A stretch of 64,000 nt of DNA from JAXDLW01 sp050998755 (GCA_050998755.1 JBPCPW010000099.1:1-64000), one strand, 5' to 3'; positions 40,563 to 48,892 are shown, counted from the first letter of the stretch. The notes: generated from the sequence alone by a model not told the origin. Made by a program: numbers and translations.

Positions 40563-41276
40563 CTAGTAGATGAAGCCCACCACCGGGACCCGGCCGGCGC
40601 TGATGTGCCGGGTATCGACCACCCCGAATCCTCTGAAGTTCATCTCCGAGACGGTCCAGCCGGCACCGTTGCTGTCGACAGATTCGACGTAGGCGACGTG
40701 CCCCCACCCACTCTCGCGGGTGACCATGATCGCCCCGACCCGCGGCGTCTGACCTTCGGGGTAGCCCATGGCGGCGGCGTTGCGAAGCCACTCGATCGCA
40801 TTGCCCATCCACGGCACGTAGCGCCTGCTCGATACGTACCAGGTGCACCATCCGAAGGAGAAGTGTCCGCCACCGCCCACCACCGGCGCGCGTTCGGCGC
40901 CGGGCCGGGGGGCGCTGGGAGCGCTCGGGGCGCCCATTGGCGTGGCGAGCGCCGGTGAAGACGGACCCGGCGATTGCGCCGGCGCCGGCCCGGAAAGGCC
41001 GAGGCGGGCGAGGCGGGGGTCGACCTGCGCCTCGTCCGCGGAAGCCAGGATGGTCATCCGCGCGGCGGCTCGGCCGCCGGGCGCCGCTGGGTGAGCGGAC
41101 GCCGCGGTGAACGTCAATGGCCCCGCCACCGCGGTCATCAGCAACACGTGGCTGAGCAGCCGGGACATGGTGAGCCGCCCCCCGCCTCGGGCTGCCGTCC
41201 ATGTCCGGCCGCGGTCGTCACGCGCCGCGACCACGAATCCGTCCCTAACCTCAACGTCAACAGAACCGAGCTTCAT
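40563..41276 (-). CDS. Exported CHAP-domain peptidoglycan hydrolase
   Basis: Cysteine amidase/endopeptidase of the CHAP family. The catalytic cysteine lies in SFGWCTWYVSSRR and the histidine in GWGHVAYVESV, with the third residue probably in VSEMNF. A Pro/Ala-rich linker precedes the domain. ATG 41276 follows an excellent GGAGGGAG site and gives 237 residues with a hydrophobic segment (LLMTAVAGPLTFTAASA) starting about residue 45. ATG 41168 would make that segment a conventional signal peptide. The protein therefore either has a 36-residue cytoplasmic lead or starts later. The long leader contains hairpins. Confidence 0.82.
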   Translation of the reverse strand: MKLGSVDVEVRDGFVVAARDDRGRTWTAARGGGRLTMSRLLSHVLLMTAVAGPLTFTAASAHPAAPGGRAAARMTILASADEAQVDPRLARLGLSGPAPAQSPGPSSPALATPMGAPSAPSAPRPGAERAPVVGGGGHFSFGWCTWYVSSRRYVPWMGNAIEWLRNAAAMGYPEGQTPRVGAIMVTRESGWGHVAYVESVDSNGAGWTVSEMNFRGFGVVDTRHISAGRVPVVGFIY

Positions 41277-41368
41277 CTGGCTCCCTCCGGGTGAAATACC
41301 CTCGGGCACACAGGGCGGCGCGCGTTCACGCCGTCGTTGGATGCAAAATGCCCAAATTCCTGTGCGGT

Positions 41369-41386
41369 GGACCGTTCCCGCGGTCC
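41369..41386. promoter_or_regulatory. Hairpin in divergent leader between CHAP and glycosyltransferase genes
   Basis: GGACCG and CGGTCC are perfectly complementary around a TTCCCG loop, in the 190-base interval between two divergent genes. Read toward the CHAP gene, further short stems follow, including GGGTA/ TCACCC next to the Shine-Dalgarno site. A regulatory leader is possible, but I cannot match it to a known riboswitch. Confidence 0.35.
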
Positions 41387-41452
41387 TTTCCCGTTCCCGA
41401 CAGGCATGACTACCCTACCTGACGCTCGGGTCAGTTTCAACGCGGCGAAAGG

Positions 41453-41458
41453 TAAACT
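41453..41458 (+). promoter_or_regulatory. Putative -10 element of glycosyltransferase (TAAACT)
   Basis: TAAACT ends eight bases before the ATG at 41467, with no Shine-Dalgarno sequence. It would drive the whole glycosyltransferase, methyltransferase and cyclase-like unit. Confidence 0.5.
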
Positions 41459-41466
41459 CAGCGACC

Positions 41467-42729
41467 ATGCCAGAGTCGGCGCCACTGCGAGTCGCGCTGC
41501 TGACCTACCGAGGTAACCCGCATTCTGGCGGGCAGGGTGTCTACGTGAAGCACCTCTCCCGCGCCCTTGGGAAGCTGGGTCACAGCGTCGAGGTCTTCTC
41601 CGGGCAACCGTACCCGGAGGTGGATGGCGCCCTCACGCGGGTACCGAGCCTGGACCTGTACCGGACCCCTGACCCGTTCCGTACCCCCCACCCCCGCGAG
41701 TTCCGCGACTGGGTGGATGCGCTGGAGTACGGGGTCATGTGCACTGCTGGGTTCCCCGAGCCGCTGACCTACAGCCTGCGGGTCCGCCGCCTGCTCCAGG
41801 GGCGGCGAGGGGACTTCGACGTCATCCACGACAACCAGTGCCTGGGGTATGGGATCCTGCAGCTGGCGCGCGCCGGGTGGCCGGTGGTGGCCACCATCCA
41901 CCACCCCATCCATATGGATCGCAGGCTCGAGCTGCTGCACACCACCAACTGGAAGCGACGCATCTCGCAGCGCCGGTGGTTTGGCTTTCTCCGGATGCAG
42001 AGCAAGGTTGCCCGGCAACTGCCAAAGATCCTGACGGTGTCGGAGAACTCGGCTCGCGACCTGGTGCAACACATGGGCCTCAGTCCAGAGAGGCTCGCGG
42101 TGGTCCCAATTGGCGTTGACCACGAGCTCTTCAGGCCGCTGCCGGAGGTCGAACGCGTGAAGGGCCGCGTCCTGGCGATGGCCAGCGCAGACGTGGCCCT
42201 CAAGGGCATGATGCCGTTGTTGGAGTCGATGGCCAGGCTGTGCTCGAGCCGCGCCGCGGAACTGGTGGTGGTGGCCAAGCAGCGAAGCGACAGCGAGATC
42301 CCGGCGACCCTGCGCCGCCTCGGGCTCGAGGGTTCCGTCAGGTTCGTGAGCGGGATCTCCGACGAGGAGCTGGTACACCTCTACGCGGAGGCCGAGGTGG
42401 CGGTCGTGCCTTCGCTTTACGAAGGGTTCTCGCTGCCTGCCATCCAGGCCATGGCCTGCGGCCTGCCGCTGGTCGCGACCACCGCGGGCGCCCTGCCGGA
42501 GGTGGTCGGGCGCCACGAGGAGACCGGGCTGCTGGTCGAACCAGCCGACCCGGTGGCCCTCGCGGCGGCGCTGGACCGGGCGCTGGGCGACCCCGAGCTG
42601 CGGTCACGTTTGGCCCACGCGGGGCGAAGTCGCGCCCTTCGCCGCTTCAGCTGGGAGGCGTGCGCCGCAGCCACCGCGGAGCACTATCGCGAGGCGATCG
42701 GAACCCAGCGCGCGGCACAGGCCGCGTGA
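41467..42729 (+). CDS. GT4-family glycosyltransferase
   Basis: A 420-residue GT-B glycosyltransferase. The N-terminal donor/acceptor motif is LLTYRGNPHSGGQGVYVKHL and the C-terminal domain has VPSLYEGFSLPAIQAMACGLP, the E-x7-E signature of family GT4 (retaining). ILTVSENSARD and VVPIGVDHELF are also typical. It probably adds a sugar to a lipid or cell-surface acceptor. It starts a co-directional run with a methyltransferase and a cyclase-like protein. The acceptor is unknown. Confidence 0.88.
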   Translation: MPESAPLRVALLTYRGNPHSGGQGVYVKHLSRALGKLGHSVEVFSGQPYPEVDGALTRVPSLDLYRTPDPFRTPHPREFRDWVDALEYGVMCTAGFPEPLTYSLRVRRLLQGRRGDFDVIHDNQCLGYGILQLARAGWPVVATIHHPIHMDRRLELLHTTNWKRRISQRRWFGFLRMQSKVARQLPKILTVSENSARDLVQHMGLSPERLAVVPIGVDHELFRPLPEVERVKGRVLAMASADVALKGMMPLLESMARLCSSRAAELVVVAKQRSDSEIPATLRRLGLEGSVRFVSGISDEELVHLYAEAEVAVVPSLYEGFSLPAIQAMACGLPLVATTAGALPEVVGRHEETGLLVEPADPVALAAALDRALGDPELRSRLAHAGRSRALRRFSWEACAAATAEHYREAIGTQRAAQAA

Positions 42730-42767
42730 GGATGTCGGTTTGCGCGGCGGCACCGGCCGCGTGAGGA
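42712..42767. repeat. 21-bp direct repeat at end of glycosyltransferase gene
   Basis: GCGGCAC(A/C) followed by GGCCGCGTGAGGA occurs at 42712-42732 and 42747-42767, one mismatch, offset 35 bases. The first copy contains the glycosyltransferase stop codon, so the gene end was partly duplicated into the spacer before the methyltransferase. Confidence 0.6.
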
Positions 42768-42774
42768 CCGCAGC

Positions 42775-43518
42775 ATGCTGACCGTCGACTTCGATCGCCT
42801 TGGCATCGGTCCCGGTACCCGGGTGCTGGACCTGGGCTGCGGCATGGGACGCCACTCCCACGAGGCCTTGCGGCGTGGAGCCGTGGTGACCGCGGCCGAC
42901 CTCGATACCAATGCCCTGGAACACGTCGAGGCGGTGGCTACCGCGATGCTCGAGGCCGGCGAGGTGACCGCCGGCGGCAGCCTCAAGGTGACCGTCGCCA
43001 ATGCCCTCGGGTTGCACTTCGCCGACGCCAGCTTCGACGTTGTGATCGTCTCCGAGGTCTTCGAGCACATCCCTGAGGACCAGGCTGCGATGGCCGAGGT
43101 GCGGCGGGTGCTGCGGCCGGGCGGCGTCGGCGCCATCACCGTTCCCCGCTACCTTCCGGAGGCGGTGTGCTGGCTGCTGTCAACCGAGTACCACAGCAAC
43201 GAGGGCGGCCACGTCCGAATCTACCAGGGCGACGTGTTGCAGCAGCGCCTGCGCAACGCGGGGCTGAAGGTTGAGGGGACGGCCCACGCCCATGCCCTGC
43301 ACTCCCCTTACTGGTGGGTGAAATGCGCCGTGGGGGTGCGCCGGGACGATGCCCTCCCGGCCCGGCTCTACCACCGCTTCCTGGTGTACGACATGGTGCG
43401 GCGGCCCACCTGGTCGCGAGCGCTGGAGTCAGCACTCAACCCGGTACTCGGCAAGAGCCTGGTGGTCTACATCGAGAAACCCGCGGAACCAACGAGGAGG
43501 CGCCGTGCAGCTGCCTGA
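42775..43518 (+). CDS. Class I SAM-dependent methyltransferase
   Basis: A 247-residue Rossmann-fold methyltransferase. The SAM-binding motif is RVLDLGCGMGRHSHEAL near residue 16, then an acidic residue in VTAADLD, and motif IV VSEVFEHIPEDQAAM. The C-terminal half (GHVRIYQGDVLQQRL and WWVKCAVG) resembles lipid or glycolipid methyltransferases. The start ATG lies 45 bases after the glycosyltransferase stop; it lacks a strong Shine-Dalgarno. Its end overlaps the next gene by 14 bases. The substrate is unknown. Confidence 0.85.
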   Translation: MLTVDFDRLGIGPGTRVLDLGCGMGRHSHEALRRGAVVTAADLDTNALEHVEAVATAMLEAGEVTAGGSLKVTVANALGLHFADASFDVVIVSEVFEHIPEDQAAMAEVRRVLRPGGVGAITVPRYLPEAVCWLLSTEYHSNEGGHVRIYQGDVLQQRLRNAGLKVEGTAHAHALHSPYWWVKCAVGVRRDDALPARLYHRFLVYDMVRRPTWSRALESALNPVLGKSLVVYIEKPAEPTRRRRAAA

Positions 43519-44503
43519 GCTCGTGGTCCCCACGTCGGACCCGCTGCTCTGCGCCACGGTGGACGCCATCATTGCCGACCAGCAGGCGGACGGCAGCATC
43601 CCCTGGTGCCGCGACGACAAGATGGACCCCTGGAACCACGTTGAAGCGGCCATGGCCCTGGTGGTTGGCGAACGACGAGTCGAAGCCGAGAGGGCCTTTG
43701 CGTGGCTCGCCAGGAACCAGCTACCGCAGGGATGTTGGTACGCCTATTACCGCGACGGCCAGGTCAGCGACGACACCCTGGACAGCAATGTCACAGCGTA
43801 CGTCGCGGTCGGCGCCTGGCTCCATTTCCTGGTCTTTGAGGACCGGGAGTACCTCGCCGCGTTCTGGCCGGTGGTAGAGCGGGCAATGGACTTCGTCCTC
43901 GGTCTGCAGAAGCCCAGTGGCGCGGTGCGGTGGGCCCGCAACGTGCGCGGCCGCCCCACCCGCAAGGGCCTGGTCGCAGGCTCGGCATCGATCCACCTGA
44001 GCCTGCGCAGCGCCGCGTCGATCTGTCGCCAGCTGGGCCTCGATGACAGCCGCTACGTACAGGGCGCAGACCGCCTGGGGGCCGCGCTGCGGGAACACCC
44101 CGAGGAGTTCCTGGACAAGTCCCGCTGGGCCATGGACTGGTACTACCCGGTGCTCGGAGGCGCCCTCCGCGGTGCCGCCGCACGGGAGCACATCAACGAG
44201 CGGTGGGATGAGTTTGTCGTCGCCGGGCGCGGGGTGCGGTGCGTCCGCCACCGGCCATGGGTCACGGCGGCCGAGACCTGCGAGCTGGCCATCGCCCTGG
44301 TCACCATCGGCGATCGGGCGCGCGCTCGGCTGCTCTACGAGTGGGCGCAGCACCTGCGCGGCGACGATGCCGCCTACTGGATGGGGACCAACTTCAGGGT
44401 GGGCGCTTTCTGGCCCGCCAACCGGCCGACCTGGAGCTCGGCAACGGTGGTCCTGGCAGCGGATGCCCTGGCGGGCGGCCCGGTGGCGACCCTCTTCGGC
44501 TAA
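43505..44503 (+). CDS. Alpha/alpha-barrel protein, prenyltransferase/squalene-cyclase-like fold
   Basis: A 332-residue protein made of helical pairs like those of prenyltransferase or squalene/hopene cyclase repeats and some glycoside hydrolase barrels. Tell-tale segments are DQQADGSIPWCRDDKMDPWNH, ARNQLPQGCWYAYYRDG, LDSNVTAYVAVG and PTWSSATVVLAADAL. No DxDD cyclase motif is visible, so cyclase activity is doubtful. The GTG start follows GAGGAGG and lies within the end of the methyltransferase gene, implying tight coupling. It may process or bind the same glycolipid or isoprenoid substrate. Confidence 0.7.
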   Translation: MQLPELVVPTSDPLLCATVDAIIADQQADGSIPWCRDDKMDPWNHVEAAMALVVGERRVEAERAFAWLARNQLPQGCWYAYYRDGQVSDDTLDSNVTAYVAVGAWLHFLVFEDREYLAAFWPVVERAMDFVLGLQKPSGAVRWARNVRGRPTRKGLVAGSASIHLSLRSAASICRQLGLDDSRYVQGADRLGAALREHPEEFLDKSRWAMDWYYPVLGGALRGAAAREHINERWDEFVVAGRGVRCVRHRPWVTAAETCELAIALVTIGDRARARLLYEWAQHLRGDDAAYWMGTNFRVGAFWPANRPTWSSATVVLAADALAGGPVATLFG

Positions 44504-45120
44504 CCCAGCGGTCGCCTCAGTAGCCGGAGACTGCCCTCCTGTCCGGCCTCGACCAAGCCGTCAGCAACCCCACGCTTCCACAGAAGGTATGGCGCCTGGC
44601 CCCCGTCGGCGGGATTGTCGAATACATCGTGGATCGCCAGGATCCCACCTGGGCTGAGCTTCGGGATCCAGCCTCGGTAGTCGGCCATAGCCACTTCTTC
44701 GGCATGGCCGCCGTCGATGAACAGCAACGCCAGCGGCGTCGACCAGCCGGCGGCAACGATGATCGACTCCCCCACCACCGCCACCACGGTCTGCTCCAGG
44801 CCCGCCTCCTCCATGGTGCGCCGGAAGTGAGGCAGGGTGTCCATCCGCCCGGTGCGAGGGTCCACCAGATCTGGGTCGTGGTGTTCCCAACCCGCCTGGT
44901 TCTCCTCCGATCCCCGGTGGTGGTCGACGCTGAACAGCACCCGCCCCGTCCGCCGCGCGGCGTCGCCGAGGTAGATCGCGCTCAGACCGCAGTAGGCGCC
45001 CACCTCCAGCACCGGCCCGGGCGCTTCGAGGGCCATCACCGCCTGGTGAAGGCCGAGCCCCTCGGCTTCGGGCATGAACCCGCGGGTCCGCCTTGCCAGG
45101 GCCAGGAGCAGCTGATCCAC
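44500..45120 (-). CDS. Class I SAM-dependent methyltransferase (Methyltransf_24 type)
   Basis: A 206-residue methyltransferase. SAM-binding motif is GPVLEVGAYCGLSAIYLGDA, followed by LFSVDHHRGSEEN, and LLFIDGGHAEEVAMADYRGW gives the metal-binding D/H pattern of the O-methyltransferase/CmcI-like group. GTG at 45120 was chosen because TATCCT ends six bases upstream. It is convergent with the alpha-barrel gene, overlapping by four bases, and lies 34 bases downstream of a response regulator gene. The substrate is unknown. Confidence 0.83.
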   Translation of the reverse strand: MDQLLLALARRTRGFMPEAEGLGLHQAVMALEAPGPVLEVGAYCGLSAIYLGDAARRTGRVLFSVDHHRGSEENQAGWEHHDPDLVDPRTGRMDTLPHFRRTMEEAGLEQTVVAVVGESIIVAAGWSTPLALLFIDGGHAEEVAMADYRGWIPKLSPGGILAIHDVFDNPADGGQAPYLLWKRGVADGLVEAGQEGSLRLLRRPLG

Positions 45121-45154
45121 GGCGCGAGGATAGTCGCCCGTCCAGCGGACGCGC

Positions 45155-45931
45155 TCAGACGGGCGCGGGGATGACCTCGCGGAAGCGCCGCTCGAATCGG
45201 TAGCCGAAGCCGGGCACCGAGACGATGTGCTGGGGCTGCTTGACGTCCATCTCGATCTTCTTGCGCAGCCGCCCGACGTGGGTGTCCACGGTCCGCGTCT
45301 CCACCTCGCCGACGTACCGCCACACATCCTGCAGCAGGCGCTCACGGCTGATCACCTGGCCGGCGTGGGAGGCGAAGTACTCAAGCAGTCGGTACTCGAG
45401 AGGGCTCAGGTTGACTGGCTCGTCCTCCAGCGTCACACGGTGTTCGTCCGAGTCGATGACCAGGTCGCCGAACGACAGTATCTGCTTCATTCCAGCGCCG
45501 CTCGAGTGCTGGCGGGTGATCTCCGCGCGGCGTAGCTGGGTGGCCATCCGGGCCTCCAACTCACGAAGCTTGAAGGGTTTGATCAGGTAGTCATCCGCAC
45601 CGCGGTCGAGGGCCACGACGAGGTCCGCGGTGTCACCACGGGCACTGATGATGATGATCGGGGTCATCGGGTCGAAGGTGCGGATGGTGCGGCAGACCTC
45701 AAAACCGGAGAGCCCCGGCAACATCAGGTCGAGCAGCAGCAGGGCAGGGCGCTCCTGGCGAAAGCGGTCAACCGCCTCCTGGCCGTTGGCCACCAGGCTG
45801 GGCCGATACCCCAGCTGCTGACAGAAGGTCTCCAGGACCGAGCCGATGTCAGGGTCGTCGTCAACGATCATCACGGTGGGAATCTCGGCGGCGTCACGCA
45901 CCGCGGGGAGGGATTCGCTTTCGGCGTTCAC
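45155..45931 (-). CDS. OmpR-family response regulator (orphan)
   Basis: A 258-residue two-component regulator. The receiver includes VMIVDDDPDIG, phospho-acceptor D68 in LLLLDLMLPGLSGFE, and LIKPFKLRELE. The winged-helix domain has VNLSPLEYRLLEYFASH and VSVPGFGYRFERR. An N-terminal extension of about 18 residues precedes the receiver. No kinase is adjacent; the downstream gene is a methyltransferase. The GTG start has TACACT seven bases upstream. Confidence 0.9.
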   Translation of the reverse strand: MNAESESLPAVRDAAEIPTVMIVDDDPDIGSVLETFCQQLGYRPSLVANGQEAVDRFRQERPALLLLDLMLPGLSGFEVCRTIRTFDPMTPIIIISARGDTADLVVALDRGADDYLIKPFKLRELEARMATQLRRAEITRQHSSGAGMKQILSFGDLVIDSDEHRVTLEDEPVNLSPLEYRLLEYFASHAGQVISRERLLQDVWRYVGEVETRTVDTHVGRLRKKIEMDVKQPQHIVSVPGFGYRFERRFREVIPAPV

Positions 45932-45938
45932 AGGCCGC

Positions 45939-45944
45939 AGTGTA
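45939..45944 (-). promoter_or_regulatory. Putative -10 element of orphan regulator (TACACT)
   Basis: Minus-strand TACACT ends seven bases before the GTG at 45931. It is a leaderless-type placement. Confidence 0.45.
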
Positions 45945-46073
45945 ACAGCCGTGGGACAGTAGTTGGCGGGCCCCTCGGTCGAGCGCAGAACGCATTGTCA
46001 CAATGGGCACGCACGAGGGTGTGGGCAACGGCCTGCCAGGTGCGCCGCTCAACCCCCGACTCCGCCGCCCCCC

Positions 46074-46079
46074 TAAACT
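46074..46079 (+). promoter_or_regulatory. Putative -10 element of flavoprotein gene (TAAACT)
   Basis: TAAACT ends eight bases before the ATG at 46088 and decides that start over an upstream in-frame codon at 45995. The rest of the 45932-46087 interval shows nothing else. Confidence 0.5.
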
Positions 46080-46087
46080 ACCGGCTA

Positions 46088-47314
46088 ATGGCTCAGCGCT
46101 TTGTCATCGTCGGCAACGGGATCGCCGGTACGACTGCCGCAGAGACCATCAAGATCGAGGCTCCCGACGCCGAGGTAACGCTCGTGGGCCTTGAGCCATA
46201 CCCGCTGTACAACCGGGTGTCGCTGCCCCGCTTTCTCAAAGGTGGCATTCCCCGGGAGCGGGTGATCCTGCGGACCGTCGAGGAACACGCCGCGAAGGGC
46301 ATCAAGCTGCTGCTTGAGCGCTCCGCCACCGGCCTTGACGCCGAGGGCAAGACGGTGCACTTCGACGACAACAGCGAGCTCCCCTACGATGCGCTGCTGA
46401 TCTGTTGCGGAGGGCGCCCGTCACCCTACCCAGCGCCGGGAGCGGACAGCGTCCGCGATAAAACCTACGGCTTCCAGACCCTTGACGAGACGGAGACGCT
46501 GATCCAGAAGTCCAACGACTCGAAGGCGGCCGTCGTCATCGGCGGCAGCTTCATCGCCTACGAACTGGCGGAGGGCTTCCGTCACCGCAACCTCGACACT
46601 ACTTGGATCCAGCGAGGCCCGTACTTCCTGCGGCGCGTGCTCGACGAGGAGGGAGGTCAGCTGGTCGACTTCCTGGCCCGCGAAGCCGGGGTGGAGACGG
46701 TTTACAACGAGGATGTCACCCAGGTCGGGCCGGTCAACGGACGGATGAAGGTGACCACCAGCAAAAACCGCGAGGTCAACTGCGACATGCTGGGTTACGG
46801 GCTGGGTTTGACGATGTACCACGAGTGGTTCGACGGCGCTGGGATCACGTTCGACAAGGGGGTGGTCGTGGACCAGTACCTGGAGAGCACCGTCAAGGGG
46901 ATCTACGCCGCCGGCGACATCGCCCGATTCACCGACCTCATGCTCGACGGCCAACTCAACCAGATGGGCACCTGGGACAATGCCGAGGAGCACGGCAAGA
47001 CCGCCGCCATGAACATGCTGGGCGGCCGGGTGGAATACCGGGAGGTGCCCACATACACCACCACGATGTTCAAGTCCAATCTGGCGGTTATGGGGATCAC
47101 CCCGGAGAACACCTCAGAACTCGAGGCGGTTACCCGGCTCGACATGGCCAACCGGCTGTACCGCGCGCTGTTCTTCTACAAGGGGCGCATCGCCGGCGGC
47201 GTGCTGATCGGAACCCCCAAGGGCCGCAAGAAGTTGATCGAGATGATGGTCAATGCCGAGGCCGTCCCGGCCGACAAGCGCGAAGCCCTGCTCGACCCCG
47301 CCAACCTCGTTTAG
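46088..47314 (+). CDS. FAD-dependent NAD(P)H oxidoreductase (nitrite-reductase/rubredoxin-reductase-like)
   Basis: A 408-residue pyridine nucleotide-disulfide oxidoreductase-fold flavoprotein. The FAD site is RFVIVGNGIAGTTAAETIK at the N-terminus, NYRVSLP-like YNRVSLPRFL follows, the NAD site is AAVVIGGSFIAYELAEGF, and GIYAAGDIARF closes the FAD domain. There is no redox-active CxxxxC, so it is of the ferredoxin/rubredoxin-reductase or NirB N-terminal type. A C-terminal domain (YKGRIAGGVLIGTPKGRKK) is typical. The electron acceptor is unknown; no ferredoxin lies nearby. Confidence 0.85.
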   Translation: MAQRFVIVGNGIAGTTAAETIKIEAPDAEVTLVGLEPYPLYNRVSLPRFLKGGIPRERVILRTVEEHAAKGIKLLLERSATGLDAEGKTVHFDDNSELPYDALLICCGGRPSPYPAPGADSVRDKTYGFQTLDETETLIQKSNDSKAAVVIGGSFIAYELAEGFRHRNLDTTWIQRGPYFLRRVLDEEGGQLVDFLAREAGVETVYNEDVTQVGPVNGRMKVTTSKNREVNCDMLGYGLGLTMYHEWFDGAGITFDKGVVVDQYLESTVKGIYAAGDIARFTDLMLDGQLNQMGTWDNAEEHGKTAAMNMLGGRVEYREVPTYTTTMFKSNLAVMGITPENTSELEAVTRLDMANRLYRALFFYKGRIAGGVLIGTPKGRKKLIEMMVNAEAVPADKREALLDPANLV

Positions 47315-47559
47315 GTCAGGGTTGGAGGCGACTCCTGTGCGCCCCAACCCTCTGGTGGGGGTACGAACGGGACGGGGTACGGGTCGTCGAGGGGATCCTC
47401 GGCACGCATGCCAGGGGATATGGGCGGCGGCCGCCGCTGCTTGCGGCGGTCAGGCAACTCGGTCCCGTCGATATAGATCGGCGTGGTCCCCTTGACGTCC
47501 CTGTCGAGGACCTCCGCCAGGTCCACTTTGACCCGGCGACGGCGAAACGGGAGTTTCAA
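47311..47559 (-). CDS. Possible small Arg/Pro-rich protein
   Basis: An 82-residue frame starting at TTG, with a basic start (KLPFRRRRVKVDLAEVLDRD), a middle with TTPIYIDGTELPDRRK and a Pro-rich end. I do not recognise it. Its TTG overlaps the TGA of a 36-residue frame upstream (TTGA), as at the ccdA-tusA junction. Its stop overlaps that of the flavoprotein on the other strand. If this pair is not real, 47315-47689 is a 375-base gap without genes. Confidence 0.4.
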   Translation of the reverse strand: MKLPFRRRRVKVDLAEVLDRDVKGTTPIYIDGTELPDRRKQRRPPPISPGMRAEDPLDDPYPVPFVPPPEGWGAQESPPTLT

Positions 47560-47666
47560 CCAGCGCCCCGGTCAGGTCGTGGCGCGTCAGGCGGCGTGGC
47601 GCTCGGGTCGGTGAAGAGCACGGGGTACCGAGACTCCGCGACGGGAACCGGGCTGGCCACATCCAT
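47556..47666 (-). CDS. Possible 36-residue peptide upstream of the Arg/Pro-rich frame
   Basis: ATG at 47666 opens MDVASPVPVAESRYPVLFTD and ends in a Pro-rich tail. TACGCT ends ten bases upstream on the same strand, and its stop forms a TTGA overlap with the next frame. No known family is recognised. Confidence 0.3.
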   Translation of the reverse strand: MDVASPVPVAESRYPVLFTDPSATPPDAPRPDRGAG

Positions 47667-47689
47667 CAGGTGGATCAGCGTACCGCGAA

Positions 47690-48826
47690 TCAGGCCAGGT
47701 CGCGCTCCGCCAACCGCAAGAGTGCGACGTCCTCAATCGGCGGGTGGCTGAGTCCGGCACGCGTTTCCAGGAGCAGCCGGGCGAAGGGCTGGCCCGCGCC
47801 AAAGCCGCCGGCGCCGGCGAGCCGCACGGCCTCCTCGGCGGCCGCTGCGGCGGCGTTCACAGCGGTGAGTTTCGCCAGCCCGACGTCGGGCAGCATCGCC
47901 TCCCGAGGAGATGCCTCGACGTCGTTCCACTCCACCCAGGTGGCGCAAGTCGCCAGTAGGTTGCGTCGAGCCACCTCCAGTACAGCCCGGGTGCGCCCCA
48001 GGCGCAGCCTCACGGACTCCCGGTCTGACACCGGCCCGGCAGCGGTCACGCGGTCCCGGGTGAAGGCCAGGACCTGCTCGAACGCGGTGTAACCGATCCC
48101 CAGGTATGTCGCGGCTATCGCCACCTGGAACCATACGGTGCCCTCGCAGCCCCGCCCGTCCTCGCGGTAGAGAAAGGTCGCCGGGGTGCCCTCCATGACG
48201 ATGTCGTCGTTGCCCGCCGCGCCCAGCGCCGCCGGTCGCCAGGTGTCCTGCATCGTGGTCCCTTCGGCGGGCAACCGGACCATGAAACGCGCTCCATACG
48301 GCTCCTCGCCCTCGGGTTCGACCCGGGCACTCACACGCACCACCCCGAGGAACGGCGCACCCGTGGTGTACGCCTTGCGACCTGTCAGCCGCCAGGTGGA
48401 GCCGGCCGGCGCCGCACTCGACTCTGGCCGCGCCACTGTCGCGGGCAACCCCCCGGCGGAGGGTGTTCCCGCCCCCGGCTCGGTCGCCGCGGAGTTGACC
48501 AGGATGCCCGCGTCCACCACCGATCGACACAATTGCAGCCATTGCGCGGAGGGCCAGGCGCCGCTCTCGGCCTCTCCCCCCAGCAGCATGTGATGCATCG
48601 CCAGGACCAGCGCGGTGGCCCCGTCGCGGCGCGCCAGCAACTGCTGGTAAGAGGCAAAGTCGAGCAGGTTGGCCCCCATCCCGCCGAGGTCCTCGGGGAC
48701 CGTAAGCGCCGGGAGCGCCATCCTCCTGGCGACCGCCAGGTTGCGCTCCGCCGCGTCACCCGCGTCGTCAACAGAGATGAACGCTGCCGCGGCCTGGCGC
48801 GCAAGATCGTCAAAGCGAGGCCTCAT
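47690..48826 (-). CDS. Acyl-CoA dehydrogenase-like flavoprotein lacking the usual catalytic Glu motif
   Basis: A 378-residue protein with acyl-CoA dehydrogenase-like layout: N-terminal helices, AATEPGAGTPSAG for flavin contacts, WRLTGRKAYTTGAPF and a C-terminal helical domain. The region that normally reads YEGTSE-like and holds the catalytic glutamate is replaced by LLLETRAGLSHPPIEDV. It may therefore be a flavin monooxygenase-like or acyl-binding relative rather than a true dehydrogenase. TATCGT ends six bases before the ATG. It is divergent from a TetR regulator that probably controls it. Confidence 0.77.
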   Translation of the reverse strand: MRPRFDDLARQAAAAFISVDDAGDAAERNLAVARRMALPALTVPEDLGGMGANLLDFASYQQLLARRDGATALVLAMHHMLLGGEAESGAWPSAQWLQLCRSVVDAGILVNSAATEPGAGTPSAGGLPATVARPESSAAPAGSTWRLTGRKAYTTGAPFLGVVRVSARVEPEGEEPYGARFMVRLPAEGTTMQDTWRPAALGAAGNDDIVMEGTPATFLYREDGRGCEGTVWFQVAIAATYLGIGYTAFEQVLAFTRDRVTAAGPVSDRESVRLRLGRTRAVLEVARRNLLATCATWVEWNDVEASPREAMLPDVGLAKLTAVNAAAAAAEEAVRLAGAGGFGAGQPFARLLLETRAGLSHPPIEDVALLRLAERDLA

Positions 48827-48892
48827 CCCAAGACGATAGGTGCGCGACCCACCCCCTGAATTGATCTACCTGTTCTAGAATCGACGTTACAG

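Noticed and set aside
45932..46087. tRNA or small RNA gene in the divergent gap
   Set aside because: No cloverleaf, CCA end or GTTC-like arm could be found.
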